This document shows, in pieces, positions 43,722 to 53,645 of a stretch of DNA of 64,000 nucleotides (its first letter is position 1; every line of letters starts with the position of its first letter). The notes beneath the pieces are model-generated. The model was not told where the DNA came from. It was given only the letters and a program-made list of their open reading frames with translations, and searched no databases. The stretch lies in contig NZ_MJIC01000015.1 in NCBI RefSeq assembly GCF_001758465.1, positions 372,001 through 436,000 of the forward strand, in the 5' to 3' direction. The DNA comes from Marisediminitalea lipolytica (GTDB taxonomy: Bacteria; Pseudomonadota; Gammaproteobacteria; Enterobacterales; Alteromonadaceae). A program made the translations under genes and the position numbers.

Positions 43722-44360
43722 ATGGCGATTGGTCTAGTCGGTCGTAAAGTGGGTATGACTCGCATCTTCACTGAAGATGGCACGTCTATCCCTGTGACTG
43801 TTATTGAAGCGACCCCTAACCGTGTTACTCAGTTACGCACTGATGAAACTGACGGTTATCGCGCACTGCAAGTTACTGCAGGTACCAAAAAAGCGAACCG
43901 CGTAAACAAAGCTGCAGCAGGTCACTTTGCTAAAGCTGGTGTTGAAGCTGGCCGTGGTCTTTGGGAATTCCGCCTGGAAGATAACGAAGGTGCCGACATT
44001 GAAGTAGGCAGTGAAATCACTGTTGAAATCTTCAACGACACCAAGAAAATTGACGTAACTGGTACGTCTAAAGGTAAAGGTTTTGCCGGTGCTATCAAAC
44101 GTTGGAACTTTAGTTCACAGCGTATGACTCACGGTAACTCTCTGTCACACCGTGCACCTGGTTCAATTGGTCAAAACCAATCACCAGGTAAAGTATTCAA
44201 AGGCAAGAAAATGGCTGGCCAGCTTGGTAACAAGCAAGTCACCACTCAGTCTTTGGAAGTTGTACGCATTGACGTAGAAAACAGCCTGATCCTGGTTAAA
44301 GGTGCCGTACCTGGCGCAACTGGTGGCGACGTTGTCGTTAAACCAGCTGTTAAAGCGTAA
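43722..44360 (+). CDS. rplC: 50S ribosomal protein L3
   Basis: A 212-residue L3 that binds 23S rRNA early in assembly and reaches toward the peptidyl transferase centre. The start [16 protein letters not shown] and the extended loop [17 protein letters not shown] are diagnostic; the glutamine in that loop is the one methylated by PrmB in E. coli. It follows rpsJ by 18 bp. Confidence 0.99.
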   Translation: MAIGLVGRKVGMTRIFTEDGTSIPVTVIEATPNRVTQLRTDETDGYRALQVTAGTKKANRVNKAAAGHFAKAGVEAGRGLWEFRLEDNEGADIEVGSEITVEIFNDTKKIDVTGTSKGKGFAGAIKRWNFSSQRMTHGNSLSHRAPGSIGQNQSPGKVFKGKKMAGQLGNKQVTTQSLEVVRIDVENSLILVKGAVPGATGGDVVVKPAVKA

Positions 44361-44378
44361 CGTCTGGGAGTTGAACTG

Positions 44379-44984
44379 ATGGAATTAACATTGAAAGACG
44401 CGCAAAGCGCTCTTGAAGTATCCGAAGCGACCTTTGGACGTGAATTCAACGAAGCCCTGGTTCACCAGGTAGTTGTAGCTTACGGCAATGGTGCTCGTCA
44501 GGGTACTAAAGCACAAAAGACACGTTCTGAAGTACGTGGTGGTGGTAAGAAGCCATGGCGTCAAAAAGGTACTGGTCGTGCTCGTGCAGGTACTATCCGC
44601 AGCCCAATCTGGGTTGGTGGTGGCCGTGCATTTGCTGCCAAGCCTCGTGACTTTGACCAAAAAGTTAACAAAAAAATGTATCGTGGTGCGATTAAGAGCA
44701 TCCTGTCTGAACTGGTTCGCCAAGATCGTCTGGTAGTGGTTGAGAAGTTCGGTGTTGACACACCTAAGACTAAAGCTCTGGTTGCTAAGCTGAACGAACT
44801 GGAATTAAACGATGTTCTTATCGTAACTCCAGAAGTTGAAGAAAACCTGTTCCTGGCCGCTCGTAACCTGTACAAGGTTGACGTACGCGACGCAGCAGGT
44901 ATCGACCCGGTCAGCCTGATTGCATTTGAAAAAGTACTTATCACTGCTGATGCAGTGAAACAACTTGAGGAGGCGTTAGCATGA
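44379..44984 (+). CDS. rplD: 50S ribosomal protein L4
   Basis: A 201-residue L4, the same length as in E. coli, with the tunnel-loop sequence [20 protein letters not shown]. In enterobacteria L4 also represses its own S10 operon through the leader RNA. It overlaps rplW by 4 bp (ATGA), so translation is coupled. Confidence 0.99.
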   Translation: MELTLKDAQSALEVSEATFGREFNEALVHQVVVAYGNGARQGTKAQKTRSEVRGGGKKPWRQKGTGRARAGTIRSPIWVGGGRAFAAKPRDFDQKVNKKMYRGAIKSILSELVRQDRLVVVEKFGVDTPKTKALVAKLNELELNDVLIVTPEVEENLFLAARNLYKVDVRDAAGIDPVSLIAFEKVLITADAVKQLEEALA

Positions 44985-45280
44985 GTGAAGAACGTCTACT
45001 AAAAGTGCTTAAGGCACCACACGTTTCAGAAAAGTCTACTATGGCTGCTGAAGCGGGTAACACAGTTGTATTTAAAGTAGCTAAAGACGCGAACAAAGCT
45101 GAAATCAAAGCAGCAGTTGAAAAACTGTTTGAAGTTGAAGTAGCAGCGGTTCGTACTGTACTCGTTAAGGGTAAAACCAAGCGTCACGGTATGTCTTTCG
45201 GTAAACGCAGCGACTGGAAAAAAGCGTACGTTTCGCTTAAAGAAGGTCAGGACATCGACTTCGTCGGTGGTGCTGAGTAA
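44981..45280 (+). CDS. rplW: 50S ribosomal protein L23
   Basis: A 99-residue L23 located at the tunnel exit, where trigger factor and SRP dock. The start [20 protein letters not shown] and the central [11 protein letters not shown] are typical. The GGAGG Shine-Dalgarno lies inside the end of rplD. Confidence 0.99.
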   Translation: MSEERLLKVLKAPHVSEKSTMAAEAGNTVVFKVAKDANKAEIKAAVEKLFEVEVAAVRTVLVKGKTKRHGMSFGKRSDWKKAYVSLKEGQDIDFVGGAE

Positions 45281-45294
45281 GAAGGGGATTAGAA

Positions 45295-46119
45295 ATGCCA
45301 TTAATGAAAGCTAAGCCAACTTCTGCCGGTCGTCGTCACGTAGTTCAGGTTGTAAACCCTGATCTGCACAAAGGTGCACCTTATGCACCTCTGCTGGAAA
45401 AAAACAGCAAGTCTGGCGGCCGTAACAACAATGGTCGTATTACTACACGTCATATCGGTGGTGGTCACAAGCAACATTACCGTGTAATTGACTTTAAACG
45501 TAATAAAGACGGCATCCCAGCGAAAGTTGAGCGTTTAGAATATGATCCTAACCGTTCTGCAAACATTGCATTAGTACTGTATGCAGACGGTGAGCGTAAA
45601 TACATCCTGGCACCTAAAGGTATCCAGGCTGGTGACGCAATCCAATCTGGTCCAAATGCGCCTATCAAAGCGGGTAACGCTATGGCTATGCGCAGCATGC
45701 CAGTTGGTACCGTTGTACACGCGATTGAAATGAAGCCTGGCAAAGGTGCACAGATTGCACGTTCTGCTGGTGCTAACGCACAGATCCTGGCTCGTGACGG
45801 TAACTACGTTACTTTACGTCTGCGTTCAGGCGAAATGCGCAAAGTATTATCTGATTGCCGCGCCACCATTGGTGAAGTGGGCAACGCAGAGCACATGCTT
45901 CGTTCATTAGGTAAAGCTGGTGCAAGCCGCTGGCGTGGTGTTCGTCCAACCGTTCGTGGTGTTGTAATGAACCCGGTTGACCACCCACACGGTGGTGGTG
46001 AAGGTCGTACTTCTGGCGGTCGTCACCCAGTAACTCCTTGGGGTGTTCCTACTAAAGGTAAGAAAACCCGAAGCAACAAGCGTACCGATAAGCTTATCGT
46101 ACGTCGTCGTAATAAATAA
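45295..46119 (+). CDS. rplB: 50S ribosomal protein L2
   Basis: A 274-residue L2, needed for subunit joining and peptidyl transfer. The C-terminal [20 protein letters not shown], with the conserved histidine near the active centre, is intact. It follows rplW by 14 bp. Confidence 0.99.
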   Translation: MPLMKAKPTSAGRRHVVQVVNPDLHKGAPYAPLLEKNSKSGGRNNNGRITTRHIGGGHKQHYRVIDFKRNKDGIPAKVERLEYDPNRSANIALVLYADGERKYILAPKGIQAGDAIQSGPNAPIKAGNAMAMRSMPVGTVVHAIEMKPGKGAQIARSAGANAQILARDGNYVTLRLRSGEMRKVLSDCRATIGEVGNAEHMLRSLGKAGASRWRGVRPTVRGVVMNPVDHPHGGGEGRTSGGRHPVTPWGVPTKGKKTRSNKRTDKLIVRRRNK

Positions 46120-46134
46120 TAGCGAGGATTCACC

Positions 46135-46410
46135 ATGCCACGTTCTCTCAAGAAAGGTCCATTTATCGACCTTCACTTGCTGAAGAAGGTAGAGGCTGCA
46201 GTGGAAAAGAACGAACGTAAACCAATTAAAACCTGGTCACGTCGTTCTATCATCATCCCAGATATGATTGGGTTGACCATTGCAGTCCATAACGGCCGCC
46301 AACATGTACCTGTCATCGTAAGTGACGAAATGGTCGGCCACAAGTTGGGCGAATTTGCGCCAACGCGTACTTACCGCGGCCATGTCGCGGATAAGAAAGC
46401 TAAACGTTAA
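46135..46410 (+). CDS. rpsS: 30S ribosomal protein S19
   Basis: A 91-residue S19 of the 30S head, forming a complex with S13. The start [20 protein letters not shown] and the end [20 protein letters not shown] match the family over its full length. Gap to rplV is 11 bp. Confidence 0.99.
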   Translation: MPRSLKKGPFIDLHLLKKVEAAVEKNERKPIKTWSRRSIIIPDMIGLTIAVHNGRQHVPVIVSDEMVGHKLGEFAPTRTYRGHVADKKAKR

Positions 46411-46421
46411 GGGGTAGGAAG

Positions 46422-46754
46422 ATGGAAGCATTAGCTAAACACCGTTTTGCCCGCACGTCGGCTCAAAAAGCACGCTTGGTTGCGGATCAAGTTCGCGGTA
46501 TGCACGTAGAAAAAGCACTTGAGCTTTTAACGTACAGCCCTAAGAAAAGCGCTACGCTGATCAAGAAAGTTCTGGAATCAGCAATCGCTAACGCAGAACA
46601 TAACGAAGGTGCAGACATTGATGAACTGCGCGTCGCTAAGATCTACGTTGACGAAGGCCCAACTATGAAACGTATCAAGCCACGTGCTAAAGGCCGTGCG
46701 GATCGTATCTTTAAGCGTAGCAGTCACATCACTGTGGTTGTAGCGGATAACTAG
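46422..46754 (+). CDS. rplV: 50S ribosomal protein L22
   Basis: A 110-residue L22, the same length as in E. coli, lining the exit tunnel with its beta-hairpin ([18 protein letters not shown]), the site of macrolide-related changes. The start [20 protein letters not shown] is typical. Confidence 0.99.
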   Translation: MEALAKHRFARTSAQKARLVADQVRGMHVEKALELLTYSPKKSATLIKKVLESAIANAEHNEGADIDELRVAKIYVDEGPTMKRIKPRAKGRADRIFKRSSHITVVVADN

Positions 46755-46763
46755 GAGTAGATA

Positions 46764-47468
46764 ATGGGACAGAAGGTACATCCTACAGGTATACGCCTGG
46801 GTATCAGTAAACCATGGACTTCTACCTGGTACGCTAATACCGCAGATTATGCAGATAACCTGTACAATGACCATCAGGTACGTCAGTACCTGACAAAACA
46901 ACTGAAAAACGCTTCACTGTCTAAAATCGTGATCGAGCGTCCTGCTAAGAGCATCCGTGTGACAATTCACACTGCTCGTCCAGGCGTGGTTATCGGTAAG
47001 AAAGGCGAAGACGTTGAAAAGCTGCGTAACTATGTGTCTAAGCTGGCCGGTGTGCCTGCTCAGATCAACATTGCTGAAGTACGCAAGCCAGAGCTGGATG
47101 GTCAGTTAGTTGCTGACAGCATTTCAAGCCAGCTGGAACGCCGTGTAATGTTCCGTCGCGCTATGAAGCGTGCGGTTCAAAACGCAATGCGCCTTGGCGC
47201 AAAAGGTATCAAAGTAGAAGTTAGCGGTCGTTTAGGCGGTGCAGAGATTGCACGTTCTGAATGGTACCGTGAAGGTCGTGTTCCTCTGCACACTTTCCGT
47301 GCGGATATCGATTACGCGACTTCTGAAGCGTCTACTACTTACGGTATCATCGGCGTTAAAGTATGGATCTTCAAAGGTGAAGTTCTAGGTGGTTTACCTA
47401 CAACTCAAGAGCCGGCAGCGCCAGCTCAACCTAAGAAGAAAGGCCGCAACGCTAAGCGAGAGGGCTAA
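46764..47468 (+). CDS. rpsC: 30S ribosomal protein S3
   Basis: A 234-residue S3 at the mRNA entry site. The KH domain motif [15 protein letters not shown] (about residues 74-88) and the C-terminal domain [19 protein letters not shown] are present. A short basic tail ends the protein. It follows rplV by 9 bp and precedes rplP by 2 bp. Confidence 0.99.
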   Translation: MGQKVHPTGIRLGISKPWTSTWYANTADYADNLYNDHQVRQYLTKQLKNASLSKIVIERPAKSIRVTIHTARPGVVIGKKGEDVEKLRNYVSKLAGVPAQINIAEVRKPELDGQLVADSISSQLERRVMFRRAMKRAVQNAMRLGAKGIKVEVSGRLGGAEIARSEWYREGRVPLHTFRADIDYATSEASTTYGIIGVKVWIFKGEVLGGLPTTQEPAAPAQPKKKGRNAKREG

Positions 47469-47470
47469 TC

Positions 47471-47881
47471 ATGTTACAACCAAAACGCATGAAATTCCGT
47501 AAAATGCACAAAGGCCGCAACCGCGGTACAGCTGCGGGAGCTACTGTTGCCTTTGGTACTTACGGTCTTAAAGCGGTTGGTCGTGGTCGAATGACTGCGC
47601 GCCAAATTGAGGCTGCACGTCGTGCCATGACTCGTCACGTTAAGCGTCAAGGTAAAATCTGGATTCGGGTTTTCCCTGACAAGCCAATTACTGAGAAGCC
47701 TCTTGAGGTTCGTCAAGGTAAAGGTAAGGGTAACGTTGAGTACTGGGTATGCCAAATTCAACCTGGTCGTGTTCTTTATGAGATGGAAGGTGTTCCTGAA
47801 GCTCTGGCACGCGAAGCGTTTTCTTTGGCTGCGGCAAAACTGCCATTTAAAACAACCTTTGTAACTCGGACGGTGATGTAA
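47471..47881 (+). CDS. rplP: 50S ribosomal protein L16
   Basis: A 136-residue L16, the same length as in E. coli, near the A-site tRNA. It starts [19 protein letters not shown]; the arginine in [13 protein letters not shown] lies in the region hydroxylated in E. coli. Its stop overlaps the rpmC ATG by one base (TAATG). Confidence 0.99.
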   Translation: MLQPKRMKFRKMHKGRNRGTAAGATVAFGTYGLKAVGRGRMTARQIEAARRAMTRHVKRQGKIWIRVFPDKPITEKPLEVRQGKGKGNVEYWVCQIQPGRVLYEMEGVPEALAREAFSLAAAKLPFKTTFVTRTVM

Positions 47882-48072
47882 TGAAAGCAGCTGAACTGAA
47901 AGAAAAAAGCGTAGAAGAGCTGAATGCAGAGTTATTAAACCTGCTACGCGAGCAGTTCAACTTACGCATGCAGCATTCAACTGGCCAGCTTGAAAAAACC
48001 GACCAGTTGAAGAAAGTGCGTCGCAGCATCGCGCGTGTTAAAACCATTCTGACTCAAAAGGCTGATGCGTAA
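47881..48072 (+). CDS. rpmC: 50S ribosomal protein L29
   Basis: A 63-residue all-helical L29 next to L23 at the tunnel exit, the same length as in E. coli. It begins [19 protein letters not shown] and overlaps both neighbours by one base (TAATG junctions), so translation is coupled. Confidence 0.98.
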   Translation: MKAAELKEKSVEELNAELLNLLREQFNLRMQHSTGQLEKTDQLKKVRRSIARVKTILTQKADA

Positions 48073-48329
48073 TGACTGAGCAAAAAATTCGTACAGTACA
48101 AGGTCGTGTGGTTAGCAACAAAATGGATAAAACCATTACTGTTGCGGTAGAACGTTTTGTTAAGCACCCTATCTACGGGAAGTTCATCAAGCGAACTACT
48201 AAACTGCACGCTCACGACGAAAGCAACGTGTGCAACGAAGGCGATACAGTTACTGTTCGCGAATGTGCACCAATCTCTAAGAACAAATCTTGGATGTTGG
48301 TTGACGTTGTTGAGAAAGCTGGCGTTTAA
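48072..48329 (+). CDS. rpsQ: 30S ribosomal protein S17
   Basis: An 85-residue S17 with an OB-fold; [23 protein letters not shown] and [13 protein letters not shown] [19 protein letters not shown] are typical. It is the last gene of the S10 operon and is followed directly by a strong terminator rather than by rplN. Confidence 0.99.
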   Translation: MTEQKIRTVQGRVVSNKMDKTITVAVERFVKHPIYGKFIKRTTKLHAHDESNVCNEGDTVTVRECAPISKNKSWMLVDVVEKAGV

Positions 48330-48351
48330 TCGCTACTTTCTAAGCGTTTAA

Positions 48352-48380
48352 AAAAAGCCGCTCATTAGAGCGGCTTTTTT
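48352..48380 (+). terminator. Rho-independent terminator of the S10 operon
   Basis: A 12-bp perfect stem (AAAAAGCCGCTC with GAGCGGCTTTTT), loop atta, and a T-run, 22 bp after rpsQ. Confidence 0.95.
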
Positions 48381-48779
48381 GTGCCTGAAATGTAGGTAAA
48401 CTTATATTTTATTGGTCTAAAGTTTAATAATAGATTAAGTTTGCCTAATCTTAATTAGGTTAATCTAATGTATTGAATATAAAGGTGTATTGAATTTACC
48501 TATATAAATTAAAGCATGCTTCAGGCAGCTTTAAGCTATACTTTAAGTTGGTGTTTGGCTGTTTATGGTGGATGAGTTGGTCTAAGCCTCTGAGATTAGT
48601 TTATCTCTGGAGTTTAATTGTTAGTGAGTTTGATAATTTTTTTTATCTTACTGAATATTATGGTTTTATTTTGTCTTTCTACGAAAATTTAAGATTGTGT
48701 CAAAAATAAACAGCAGGTAAATTTTCTTTTTTCTTGCATAACCCGCTTCCGGAACAAATACCATTGCCGTAGCGCTTAC
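48381..48779. other. AT-rich gene-free stretch after the S10 operon
   Basis: About 400 bases of markedly low GC with frequent TTAAT/TAATT words. I see no ORF with a ribosome binding site and no RNA gene. It contains one large imperfect dyad (annotated separately). In most gammaproteobacteria the spc operon begins here, so this may mark a rearrangement breakpoint or an insertion scar. Confidence 0.6.
48431..48467. repeat. Large imperfect inverted repeat in AT-rich spacer
   Basis: TAGATTAA, five unpaired bases, CCTAAT, loop ctta, ATTAGG, TTAATCTA: 14 paired positions with a five-base bulge on the left arm. It has no T-run and no GC core, so it is not a standard terminator. It could be a protein binding dyad or the end of a small degenerate mobile element. 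Confidence 0.6.
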
Positions 48780-49769
48780 TTATTCAGGATCATGTCTGCT
48801 AAGCCAGCTGGTTAAAATGGCTTCAGTTATGACCGGCCTGTCAGTGTAAAAACCGTGTGCGCCTCCAGGCACAACGGCTAATTCTGCACCTGGAGTTAGT
48901 TTAAGGTAATTCTGAACGGTATCGATCCGGGCAGAGTCATACTGGCCAATCATAAACAGGGTTTTGTTAGCGTCGATGTCCGCGAGCAAATGTGTGGCAT
49001 CATAATGCTTTAACACGCCGGTAGATGAGAACTCACTGGGCCCCCACATTTTTTGATAAATAAGCGGGTTAAATCCGTTGCCGCCGACATTTTTATAATA
49101 TTCCAGTTTTGCCTGACTCGGCGTGCCCGGGGTATAGTGTGCTGAATACAGTCTGGTATAGGCGGTACGGCAAACATTGCCTGTTGGTGGCTGTGAAGAT
49201 TCACACATACGTAAGGTTTCCTGAACTGCTTCAGGCGCTGCTTTTACTAACAGATTCGCATCCATGATCCAGTGTGGTGTTGAGATAAAAGTACCACCCA
49301 GTACGGTCGATACCGTGTGTTGTGGGTATTTAGCGCTGTACTCCAGCGCCAGAGCCGAACCCCAGCTATACCCTACCACATGCCAGCGCTCAACCCCTAA
49401 CTGCTGTCGAATGGTTTCAATGGACTCGACGAAGCGTTCTACCCGCCAGTTTGCTGGGTCGTTGGGTTGTTCTGATTTACCGCTATCGAGCTGGTCGTAC
49501 ATAACGACCATGCGCTCGTCTGCCAGCCCGGTCATTCCCGCGAAGCCATTGTGGGTGCCGCCAGGCCCGCCATGAATAAATATTACCGGCGCTTTGTCAG
49601 TCTTTGCCACGCCATTTAGCCGAACATAAATCCTGCCACCTTCCACCGGCACCATCAGCTCTTTTTCAGCTGCTGCATAGGGCTTGGTAGCACTTTGTGC
49701 ATTAAGGCTAAACAGAAAGCAGACGGTTGTAATAATAAGCTGGGTGACAGAACGAAGTGGCTGACTCAC
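48780..49769 (-). CDS. Exported alpha/beta hydrolase, proline iminopeptidase-like (S33)
   Basis: A 329-residue hydrolase with a signal peptide (cleavage near NAQSA, residue 26), hence periplasmic. The oxyanion-hole HGGPGG (about 65), nucleophile elbow GYSWGSA (about 134), the acid in GQYDSAR and the histidine in GGAHGF are all present and in order, as in S33 prolyl aminopeptidases. The start is GTG with TAGGAG six bases before it. It probably removes N-terminal proline or cleaves small esters; the substrate is open. Confidence 0.88.
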   Translation of the reverse strand: MSQPLRSVTQLIITTVCFLFSLNAQSATKPYAAAEKELMVPVEGGRIYVRLNGVAKTDKAPVIFIHGGPGGTHNGFAGMTGLADERMVVMYDQLDSGKSEQPNDPANWRVERFVESIETIRQQLGVERWHVVGYSWGSALALEYSAKYPQHTVSTVLGGTFISTPHWIMDANLLVKAAPEAVQETLRMCESSQPPTGNVCRTAYTRLYSAHYTPGTPSQAKLEYYKNVGGNGFNPLIYQKMWGPSEFSSTGVLKHYDATHLLADIDANKTLFMIGQYDSARIDTVQNYLKLTPGAELAVVPGGAHGFYTDRPVITEAILTSWLSRHDPE

Positions 49770-49834
49770 GGTAACTCCTAGCCGGCATAAACAAAAGCCA
49801 GTATAAAGAGGTTTATCCGTGCTCTCCAGCCAGT

Positions 49835-50917
49835 CTATCTGCTTAGTTGTGAATATAATCTTATATAGTCAGCAGCCATAGCTGCTGTGGAAAAGTGCGT
49901 GCTTACGTGGTGGAACAGGTTGGCTGCATATTTCTGTCGTTTATGCGGATCCTCTAGGGCTTCAAAAATGACATTTGCCAGCAGTTTGGATTCTCCCGCC
50001 GGCGTGAGCCAACCTGTTTGCCCGTTGATAATAATCTCAGGAATGCCACCCGATGGGCTGGCAATCACCGGCACATTACACGCACCGGCCTGTAACAGAA
50101 TAACGCCGAGCCCCTCTGCATGCGCTGGATGTACCATGAGATCGATATTAGGTAGAATTCTGGCGACGTCGTTAGTAAACCCACACAAGCGCACGTTGTG
50201 TTGCAAGCCGGCATGCTCAATCTGACGTTCATATTCCTGGGCCAGGCTGCCTTTACCAAATAGTAGGCAAATCGTGTTCGGATGCAATTTCACCACGTCC
50301 TGCATTGCACTGATGATTTCTGTTTGTCCTTTCCGGCCGATCAACTGGGCGAAGTTAGCCACCACGAGAAAGCCGGGGGGGATGTCAAACTGGTTGTTAA
50401 ACCACGCTCTATCCGGTTTATGTGCAAACTCCGTGAGGTCTACGGATGAATGAATCACCTGCTGAAATACTTTTTCAGGACAGCGTTGCGAAACAACCTT
50501 TCTGACCCCTTCGGAAATACTTACCACTGCGCTGTACTGCGCATATTTAGCGCTGGCGATGCCAGCTTCAGGATTATCCACACGTCTGGTACAGACTGCC
50601 GGGATACCCGAGCGTTTAGCCATGATTGCAGTCCATAGATCTGCACCTCTACGGCTGTGTGCATGCAGAATACGGGGTCTGGTTGCCCGAATAAGCCCGC
50701 CTAATCGCCATAAAATACTGATGTCGAGCTCGCCGGCATAGGGCAGCGCGTGGATTGTACAGCCGGGTAAATTTTGCCTGGCAATTTCGCTGCCTTCGGC
50801 GCATACCAGCAGTTGCTCGATTGATGGGTCTTGTTGGTAAATGGCGTTGATTAAGTAAACCACCTGCTTGGCACCGCCATATAAATGCCTGCCAAGTTCT
50901 ATATGTAAAATACGCAT
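49835..50917 (-). CDS. GT4 family glycosyltransferase, probably LPS core
   Basis: A 360-residue GT-B fold glycosyltransferase. The N-terminal RILHIELGRHLYGGAKQVVYLI is the GT4 N-domain start, and HPAHAEGLGVILLQAGACNVPVIAS with the E-x7-E donor site is at about residues 258-282. No membrane segment. It is co-transcribed with the GT9 gene (2-bp gap), and waaA lies divergent upstream, so a role in LPS inner/outer core assembly is likely. The sugar is not assignable. Confidence 0.9.
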   Translation of the reverse strand: MRILHIELGRHLYGGAKQVVYLINAIYQQDPSIEQLLVCAEGSEIARQNLPGCTIHALPYAGELDISILWRLGGLIRATRPRILHAHSRRGADLWTAIMAKRSGIPAVCTRRVDNPEAGIASAKYAQYSAVVSISEGVRKVVSQRCPEKVFQQVIHSSVDLTEFAHKPDRAWFNNQFDIPPGFLVVANFAQLIGRKGQTEIISAMQDVVKLHPNTICLLFGKGSLAQEYERQIEHAGLQHNVRLCGFTNDVARILPNIDLMVHPAHAEGLGVILLQAGACNVPVIASPSGGIPEIIINGQTGWLTPAGESKLLANVIFEALEDPHKRQKYAANLFHHVSTHFSTAAMAADYIRLYSQLSR

Positions 50918-50919
50918 AG

Positions 50920-51963
50920 TTACAGTAAGCCCTCAAGTGTTTGCTGCACCATTTGCGGGGTCACCGCCTGCATGCAATCAAATCTGCCGTCACAGGTAGG
51001 GCGGCGTTTACAAGGTGCACAGGCTATATCAGCGTAGAGGATTCTGGCTGCCGGGTTTTGCGTTTGCGTGTACGGTCGGGTGGAACCGAAAATCGCGATA
51101 GTAGGGCGTTGGTAGACCATACCAATGTGTGTTAAACCCGTATCGACCCCGATTAGCGCCTGGCATTGGGCAATCACCGCCGCACTTTCAGTAATGCTGA
51201 GTGAACCAGCCAGGCTAACGCAATGAGCATAATTTTGGGTTAACTGTGCTGCTTGATGTTTATCCGCAGGCCCGCCCAGTACGACTATTTTATGGCCGGC
51301 TTTTCCCAGTGTTGTCAGCAGTTCGTGCCAGTGAGGCAGTAACCAGTGCTTTTGCGGACGGGTAGTGAATGGTGCTATGACCAGATAGGGTGACTCTATA
51401 CCTGATTTTTCGAGTTGTGCTTTCGCCGCGACACGGTCTTCGTTGCTAAGGTTTAGTGTTAGTTGAAAAGGCGTATCACTGAATTGGCTGGCCAGAAACT
51501 TGTATTCGCTACTGATGTCATTGGACAGGGGTTTGTCATAAACTTCGGTTAACAGCCATTGGCTGCGCTCCTTACTGTTAAAACCAACACGCCGACGGGC
51601 GCCGGTAAATATGGCTAGCAGTGCACTTTTTAGCAATCCCTGGGCGTCTACCACCATGTCAAAATGATAGCTTTTCAGCATTTTTCTGAAGCGTAAAATG
51701 GCTTTTATCAGTGCCAGGTAACGCCCTGCTTGCGCTAGTTTACGCCACTCTTGCTTAGGCCAGGTAATCACATTGTCAACGTCCGGATGATTGGCAACCA
51801 GCGAGGCATAGGGGGCTTCAACCAGCCAGCTAATGGTCACACGGTTGTCAAAATGCTGTTTTAAGCTGGACGGCAGGCCTGAGGCCATTACAATATCGCC
51901 CATTGCACTTAACCTGACAATCAGCACAGCGGGTTGGGTGGCAGCAGACGTGTGTGAAGACAT
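50920..51963 (-). CDS. GT9 family heptosyltransferase (WaaC-like)
   Basis: A 347-residue GT-B enzyme that adds heptose from ADP-heptose to the LPS inner core at the cytoplasmic face. The start ILIVRLSAMGDIVMASGLP, the VVDAQGLLKSALLA helix (as in WaaC), and the C-domain ALIGVDTGLTHIG nucleotide-sugar motif (about residue 275) are visible. It is first of a two-gene operon with a GT4 gene and divergent from waaA with a 91-bp gap. I judge it closer to heptosyltransferase I than to WaaF, but do not insist on the symbol. Confidence 0.9.
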   Translation of the reverse strand: MSSHTSAATQPAVLIVRLSAMGDIVMASGLPSSLKQHFDNRVTISWLVEAPYASLVANHPDVDNVITWPKQEWRKLAQAGRYLALIKAILRFRKMLKSYHFDMVVDAQGLLKSALLAIFTGARRRVGFNSKERSQWLLTEVYDKPLSNDISSEYKFLASQFSDTPFQLTLNLSNEDRVAAKAQLEKSGIESPYLVIAPFTTRPQKHWLLPHWHELLTTLGKAGHKIVVLGGPADKHQAAQLTQNYAHCVSLAGSLSITESAAVIAQCQALIGVDTGLTHIGMVYQRPTIAIFGSTRPYTQTQNPAARILYADIACAPCKRRPTCDGRFDCMQAVTPQMVQQTLEGLL

Positions 51964-52054
51964 GCAACAAAAACAAAAAGAAAAACCTGGCGGTTAGCTA
52001 AACAAACTTTCACGACATTTTGATGACGGTAAGCACAATGGTACAAAAGGCAGC

Positions 52055-53362
52055 ATGAGTAAGAAAGACACAACATATTCCCCTAAGTGGTATCAGGATG
52101 CCTTTCGTTGGTTTTACTCTTGCGTACTTGCGCTGATTATTCCCTTTGCGTTTTTAAACCTGGTAAAACGTGGCCTGACGCGGCAACAGGATTATAACCG
52201 ACGTCGGTTTGAACGTTTTGGCTATGTTGCGCACGCCCCAAAAGCCGATGGTTATCTGTTTCACTGTGTTTCTGTGGGTGAGGTCGTTGCCGCATCGGTG
52301 TTAATTAAACGTATTATGCAGGAGCAACCTGACCGCCAAATCATCGTTACCACCACTACGCCAACAGGTTCTGCCAGAGTGCGGGCGATTTTTGGCGACA
52401 AGGTTCACCATTTTTACCTGCCTTATGATTTACACATGGCAATGGCCGGAATGCTAAAACGGATCCGACCCAGCGCAGTGTTTATTACAGAGGTAGAGCT
52501 CTGGCCTAATATGATCCATGCCTGCTGGAAACGGGATATTCCGATTCTGGTTATCAACGCGCGGATGACCGACCGCTCCGCCCGTCGGTATGCGAAATTC
52601 CCCGTTTTATTTGAGCCTATGCTGCATAAGCTCTCACATGTTTGTGCGCAGGGGGAGCGGGACTATGCCAACTATCGCTTTTTAGGCCTGCCCGAAACGA
52701 AGCTGACACTCACCAACAACATTAAGTTTGATCAGGCGTCAGCCATAGAGTCGGGGGAGTCGGGTTTTCTCGGGTTGGAAAACAGCGCGCGTAAAATTCT
52801 GGTCGGTGGCAGCACTCATGAGCCGGAAGAGCAGGTTCTGTTAAACAGCTACCAGTCACTTAAAGCAGATTTTCCCGAGCTAATGCTAATACTGGTTCCT
52901 CGTCATCCGGAACGTTTTGATACGGTAGCAAAACTGATCGGTAAAACGGGATTGTCCATGGTCAAAACCACCGATATCACTGAGATTCCATCAGATTGCG
53001 ATGTCGTATTAGTAAACGAAATGGGCAAGCTTAATGCGGTTTATACTGTGGCTGACTTTGCTTTTGTAGGGGGCAGTATCGCCGATCGCGGCGGGCACAA
53101 TGCTCTGGAGCCTGCGGCCAATAAGCTCCCCGTGATCATGGGACCGAATACCTATAATAACCCTGTAATCTGCGCGAAATTAGCTGAGTCTGGTGCGTTG
53201 TTTATTAAACAAGACAGTCAGGCCATAGCAGAACTTCTCCACAGCTGGTGTTCTGCACCTGAAATAGCAGAACGTGCAGGTTATTCCGGTTATGAGGTGT
53301 TAGTAAAAAATAGCGGTGCGCTGGATAAAACACTGCAAGTGATTCGTCAGTGTGTTGGTTAA
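52055..53362 (+). CDS. waaA: 3-deoxy-D-manno-octulosonic acid (Kdo) transferase WaaA/KdtA
   Basis: A 435-residue enzyme that adds Kdo to lipid IVA using CMP-Kdo. An N-terminal membrane anchor (about residues 15-35, WFYSCVLALIIPFAFLNL) is followed by the GT30 domain with HCVSVGEVVAASVLI (catalytic Glu at about 76), TEVELWPNM, and the C-domain FVGGSIADRGGHNALEPAA (about 345), all typical of KdtA. It is divergent from the heptosyltransferase gene, forming an LPS inner-core cluster. Slightly longer at the N-terminus than E. coli WaaA (425). Confidence 0.95.
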   Translation: MSKKDTTYSPKWYQDAFRWFYSCVLALIIPFAFLNLVKRGLTRQQDYNRRRFERFGYVAHAPKADGYLFHCVSVGEVVAASVLIKRIMQEQPDRQIIVTTTTPTGSARVRAIFGDKVHHFYLPYDLHMAMAGMLKRIRPSAVFITEVELWPNMIHACWKRDIPILVINARMTDRSARRYAKFPVLFEPMLHKLSHVCAQGERDYANYRFLGLPETKLTLTNNIKFDQASAIESGESGFLGLENSARKILVGGSTHEPEEQVLLNSYQSLKADFPELMLILVPRHPERFDTVAKLIGKTGLSMVKTTDITEIPSDCDVVLVNEMGKLNAVYTVADFAFVGGSIADRGGHNALEPAANKLPVIMGPNTYNNPVICAKLAESGALFIKQDSQAIAELLHSWCSAPEIAERAGYSGYEVLVKNSGALDKTLQVIRQCVG

Positions 53363-53615
53363 ACTCTGGTCAAAAATGCTAACCAAAACAGTGCGTTGCC
53401 TGAATGTGGTGCGTTATTCTGGTGCTCTGATTTCCACCGTCCAGCGTTTACGGCTGGCCAGGTTCATAAAATTTTATAAATATCAATAATTTATATTTTA
53501 TACTAAAGTTGGCCTGCTGATTGCTAACTATAAGCGACGCTGTAATTAGGCAAAACAAAAATTTAAAAGGTTGCACCTAACGCACCATCTAATTGCTCGT
53601 TTTTTCCAGGGAGAG

Positions 53616-53638
53616 GCACCCTGTCTTAGACAGGGTGC
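53616..53638. terminator. Strong hairpin just downstream of the antiporter gene
   Basis: GCACCCTGTC-tta-GACAGGGTGC is a perfect 10-bp stem with a three-base loop, 7 bp after the leftward antiporter stop, in the 283-bp convergent gap. It lacks a T-run on the antiporter strand, so the terminator role is tentative. The rest of the gap (53363-53615) is AT-rich with no gene seen. Confidence 0.5.
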
Positions 53639-53645
53639 TGTTCCG

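Noticed and set aside
44385..44944. Two reverse ORFs (112 and 127 codons) opposite rplD
   Set aside because: Antisense shadows caused by the strong codon bias of ribosomal protein genes.
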